DNA from: Actinomycetes bacterium
Lineage (GTDB): Bacteria; Actinomycetota; Thermoleophilia; BMS3ABIN01
Length of the DNA stretch: 7,523 bases
Direction: 5' to 3'
Assembly: GCA_021790075.1 (NCBI GenBank)
Contig: JAJYIN010000105.1
Location: 1 to 7,523 of the forward strand
A program made the position numbers and the translations under genes. Below, in pieces: positions 5,219-7,523 of the stretch; within the stretch, counting starts at the first letter, position 1; the number at the start of each line of letters is the position of its first letter. The notes beneath the pieces were generated by a model. That model was not told where the DNA came from. It did no database searches and saw only the letters and a program-made list of their open reading frames with translations.

Positions 5219-6361
5219 ATGTGCCGACTCAGCGCCATAACTTCAGCTGAATATTTTTCACCCATGGAGAACGTCATGGCTCTCAACACCATGAAAGAAG
5301 GCCACGACGGTTCCGGGCTGGGCCTGACCCTGCGCGACCTGGGCGGCGATTTCGCCGGTTTCAAGGGGCTGCCGATCCTGTCCGGCATCTGTTCCCAGAA
5401 GGGGCTGCGGGACCTGGACAATTACATGTACGCGCAGGGCTTCGAGGAGATCCATTTCTGGGAGCCCAATATCGACGCGGCGGCGCCGCAGCCGGAGTTC
5501 GGCCGCCACGACCATTACTTCGCCAAGGTCTACGAGTACCCGCCGGGTTACCAGGACCGGCCCGAGTCCGAGAGGGAAGAGTTGCTGCTGAGCGTGCGTC
5601 TGGCGCTGCGCCAGATGGGCGAGGCCGATGGCTCCATCTTCGTCTTTTCGTTTTATCCCGATGTGGTGACGCTGAAGGAAGTGGGCGACCCCCTGGACCT
5701 GGCGCATTTCTTCCGGCTGGACGACGACCGGCTCAAGGCCAGGATCATCCTGGCCCAGGGACGTCAGAACACCAACTACGCCATCTACCTGTACGCTTGC
5801 CATCCCTTCTTCCTGCAGGGATACTGCACCATGACCAATGGCGAGAATACGGCGTTCGTGCCCATCCGCGAGTTCCTCGAGAGCCGCGGGTTCCCGGGTT
5901 ACATGGGCTACAACTCCGACAGCGAGGTGTTCGTGCACATCCTGCACTACATCAAACGGCAGCTGGGCTATCCATTGACCTATTACAAGGATGTGATAAC
6001 ACCGCTGACGCAGGCCGAGATCGATACGCGCAAGGACCGCGAGGCGCTGACGCTGATCAAGAGGTCGTTGAGGCCGCTCTGCATTGACGGCCCCAACTGC
6101 GTCATTGGCTTCACTCCCGACGGCTCCACGTTCATGGTGCAGGACGCCAAGAAGCTGCGCCCCGGGGTGGTCGGCGGCATGCCCGGCAAGTACGCCCTCA
6201 TGTCCGAGGAATGCGGCCTCGACCGGGTGGTCCCCGGCCGGGACAAGGCGGAGGATTTCGCCCCGATGAAGTACGACATGGCGATCGTTACCCCCGGCGC
6301 CGGGGAGCTGGTCCGCTGGAGCCAGCTAAACTCGGGGCTAAACTCGGGGACACCATACTAA
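5219..6361 (+). CDS. Glutamate synthase, class II glutamine amidotransferase subunit (split, archaeal-type)
   Basis: This 380-residue Ntn-hydrolase protein hydrolyses glutamine and passes ammonia to a synthase partner. MCRLSAI places the catalytic Cys at residue 2. NTMKEGHDGSGLGL (about 23-36) matches the substrate-loop region of class II amidotransferases. Also visible are ACHPFFLQGYCTMTNGENTAF (the NGEN oxyanion/binding motif at 207-210) and GYNSDSEV (SDSEV at 233-237), both typical of the family. It lacks the FMN barrel found in fused bacterial GltB, and that activity is encoded by the next gene, 51 bases downstream. This matches the split 'archaeal-type' glutamate synthase found in methanogens and some bacteria. 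A stand-alone amidotransferase of another pathway is the alternative, but the partner gene makes this unlikely. The C terminus ends with a duplicated LNSG, produced by a 12-base tandem repeat. Confidence 0.9.
   Translation: MCRLSAITSAEYFSPMENVMALNTMKEGHDGSGLGLTLRDLGGDFAGFKGLPILSGICSQKGLRDLDNYMYAQGFEEIHFWEPNIDAAAPQPEFGRHDHYFAKVYEYPPGYQDRPESEREELLLSVRLALRQMGEADGSIFVFSFYPDVVTLKEVGDPLDLAHFFRLDDDRLKARIILAQGRQNTNYAIYLYACHPFFLQGYCTMTNGENTAFVPIREFLESRGFPGYMGYNSDSEVFVHILHYIKRQLGYPLTYYKDVITPLTQAEIDTRKDREALTLIKRSLRPLCIDGPNCVIGFTPDGSTFMVQDAKKLRPGVVGGMPGKYALMSEECGLDRVVPGRDKAEDFAPMKYDMAIVTPGAGELVRWSQLNSGLNSGTPY
6325..6348 (+). repeat. In-frame 12-base tandem duplication at the end of the amidotransferase gene
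   Basis: GCTAAACTCGGG is repeated exactly at 6325-6336 and 6337-6348, giving LNSG-LNSG four codons from the stop. Perfect identity suggests recent slippage, and the position at the C terminus makes it likely to be tolerated. Confidence 0.9.
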
Positions 6362-6380
6362 TTTTTAGCAGGCTTTTTTT
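6337..6380 (+). terminator. Weak terminator-like or attenuator structure between the two subunit genes
   Basis: GCTAAA (6337-6342) can pair with TTTAGC (6364-6369), followed by AGGC and seven T residues (6374-6380). The stem is short and AT-rich with a 21-base loop, so it would terminate poorly at best. It could reduce expression of the second subunit. It may also simply be an AT-rich spacer. Confidence 0.2.
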
Positions 6381-6404
6381 GCGAGATTATTGGCGAAACG
6401 CCTG

Positions 6405-6411
6405 AAGGAAA
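6405..6411 (+). promoter_or_regulatory. Ribosome binding site of the FMN/ferredoxin subunit gene
   Basis: AAGGAAA lies immediately before the ATG at 6413, with unusually tight spacing. A small hairpin GGCG-AAA-CGCC (6392-6402) abuts it. This ATG is chosen because no other in-frame start precedes the first ferredoxin motif with a better site. Confidence 0.45.
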
Positions 6412-6412
6412 A

Positions 6413-7523
6413 ATGAAAGCAGCAGAACGGCTGGATAACAACCACGAGCTCTCCCTGAGGGAGTTCCCATACATCATCAGATGGCGGGACGACCGCTGCA
6501 CCCGGTGCGGCCGCTGCACGGCCGTCTGCCCGGTCAACGCCATCGAGCCGGCCCCGCACGTGCACCGGCGGGTGATCTCCGAGGGCGGCACGCCGACGCC
6601 GCGGGCGTCACGGGAGATCGTCCACGTGGTCAAGCAGGTCACCGACATCGACCGCTATTGCACTGGCTGCGGCGCCTGTACGCTGGTCTGCCCCAACGAG
6701 GCCATCGAGCCCGAGTACAACCCCCAGCACAAGTTCCTGTTCTACAAGAACAAGGGCGGTCAGCCCGCCCGGCGGGGCGGCCGCCGGAACGACCCGGCGC
6801 CCTCGACGGTAGACCAGCTCAAGTTCACCCGCATCTCCATGCTTACCGACCCGGCGCTGGACGCCGGCCGGCACGAGTTCCGCATCCGCACCCTGCTGGG
6901 GCGCACGCTACCGCCGCAGGAGCTGCCGCTCAGGGTAAGGGGCGGCCGGCTTCAGGTTGACAAAAAGTCTGAAGTGTTTGTGCCCCCGGTGCGCGAGATC
7001 TATCCGATCCGTATTGGCAGCATGAGCGTGGGCGCGCTCTCTCCGCACATGTGGGAGGGTCTGGCCATGGGCGTCGCCTACCTGAACGAGGTCGAAGGCA
7101 TGCCGGTGGTGATGGCCACCGGCGAGGGCGGCATCCCGCCGCGCCTGCTCAAGAGCCGCTTCGCCAAATATTTCATCCTCCAGATCGCGTCCGGCTATTT
7201 CGGCTGGGACGAGATCGTGCACGCCATTCCCGAGATGACCGAGGACCCGGCCGCCATCGAGATCAAGTACGGCCAGGGCGCCAAGCCCGGCGACGGCGGC
7301 CTGCTGATGGCATACAAGGTGCTCAAACTGATCGCCCAGATCCGGGGCGTGCCCGAGTTCGTCGACCTGGCTTCGCCGCCGACGCACCAGACCAAGTATT
7401 CCATCGAGGAAGCGGTCGCCAAGATGATCCAGTCCATGTCGATGGCCTGGGGATTCCGGGTGCCGGTCTATCCCAAGATTTCCGGGACCAAGACGGCCGG
7501 AGCCGTACTCAACAACCTGGCGC
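6413..7523 (+). CDS. Glutamate synthase, FMN-binding subunit with N-terminal dicluster ferredoxin domain (3' end missing)
   Basis: The 370 readable codons run off the right edge. Two [4Fe-4S] motifs come first: CTRCGRCTAVCP with C29, C32, C35, C39, and CTGCGACTLVCP with C83, C86, C89, C93. The gap between them is longer than in a minimal ferredoxin. A basic linker (about 112-128, ARRGGRRNDP) follows, then the FMN-dependent glutamate synthase barrel: RTLLGRTLPPQELPLRV, YPIRIGSMSVGALSPHMW (I201-S203), ATGEGGIPPRLL, EIKYGQGAKPGDGG (283-296), SPPTHQTKYSIEE (321-333) and YPKISGTKTAGAV. The family makes glutamate from 2-oxoglutarate and ammonia delivered by an amidotransferase subunit. The built-in ferredoxin suggests electrons come from ferredoxin or a small NAD(P)H subunit. 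Later barrel parts, including the [3Fe-4S] cysteines and lysine/flavin residues, lie beyond the window. Cytoplasmic; cotranscription with the upstream subunit is likely. Confidence 0.93.
   Translation, partial: MKAAERLDNNHELSLREFPYIIRWRDDRCTRCGRCTAVCPVNAIEPAPHVHRRVISEGGTPTPRASREIVHVVKQVTDIDRYCTGCGACTLVCPNEAIEPEYNPQHKFLFYKNKGGQPARRGGRRNDPAPSTVDQLKFTRISMLTDPALDAGRHEFRIRTLLGRTLPPQELPLRVRGGRLQVDKKSEVFVPPVREIYPIRIGSMSVGALSPHMWEGLAMGVAYLNEVEGMPVVMATGEGGIPPRLLKSRFAKYFILQIASGYFGWDEIVHAIPEMTEDPAAIEIKYGQGAKPGDGGLLMAYKVLKLIAQIRGVPEFVDLASPPTHQTKYSIEEAVAKMIQSMSMAWGFRVPVYPKISGTKTAGAVLNNLA

Overview
This GC-rich window looks like chromosomal DNA from an anaerobic or microaerophilic bacterium. A deep-branching Actinomycetota lineage is my best guess. 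The inference rests on the gene set: a DtxR-type regulator joined to feoB, a PucR regulator, and an 'archaeal-type' split glutamate synthase whose FMN subunit starts with a ferredoxin domain. It does not rest on any marker gene. All supported genes are on the + strand.

Layout. (1) 1-2314 is an iron module. It begins with the C-terminal end of a metalloregulator carrying a FeoA/SH3-like domain. Three bases later comes feoB, the ferrous iron transporter. A terminator-like hairpin follows feoB. (2) 2541-2810 is a small gene with a very strong ribosome binding site, resembling the uncharacterised DUF6812 family. (3) 3024-4703 is a full-length PucR/CdaR-type regulator. Its upstream region carries three TGTACA-centred boxes. 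(4) 4704-5218 is a 515-base gene-free stretch with a 12-base direct repeat, two TATAAT boxes and a potentially highly structured leader. (5) 5219-6361 is the class II glutamine amidotransferase subunit of a split glutamate synthase. From 6413 past the window's right edge runs the partner subunit, with two [4Fe-4S] ferredoxin motifs and then the start of the FMN-dependent synthase barrel.

How the parts may work together. The amidotransferase would release ammonia from glutamine and the FMN/Fe-S subunit would use it to aminate 2-oxoglutarate, with electrons probably arriving through the ferredoxin-like domain. The neighbouring PucR protein belongs to a family often tied to nitrogen or purine metabolism. 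A 13-base promoter-like motif differing at one position occurs both ahead of pucR and ahead of the glutamate synthase operon, which suggests coordinated control.

The most interesting candidate is the leader at about 5081-5207. Its first bases, right at the predicted transcription start, form a perfect 8-bp closing stem with bases just before the ribosome binding site. This encloses an 11-bp stem, and a competing 8-bp stem overlaps both. It could be an undescribed cis-regulatory RNA controlling glutamate synthase. This is inference from hand-read base pairing only.
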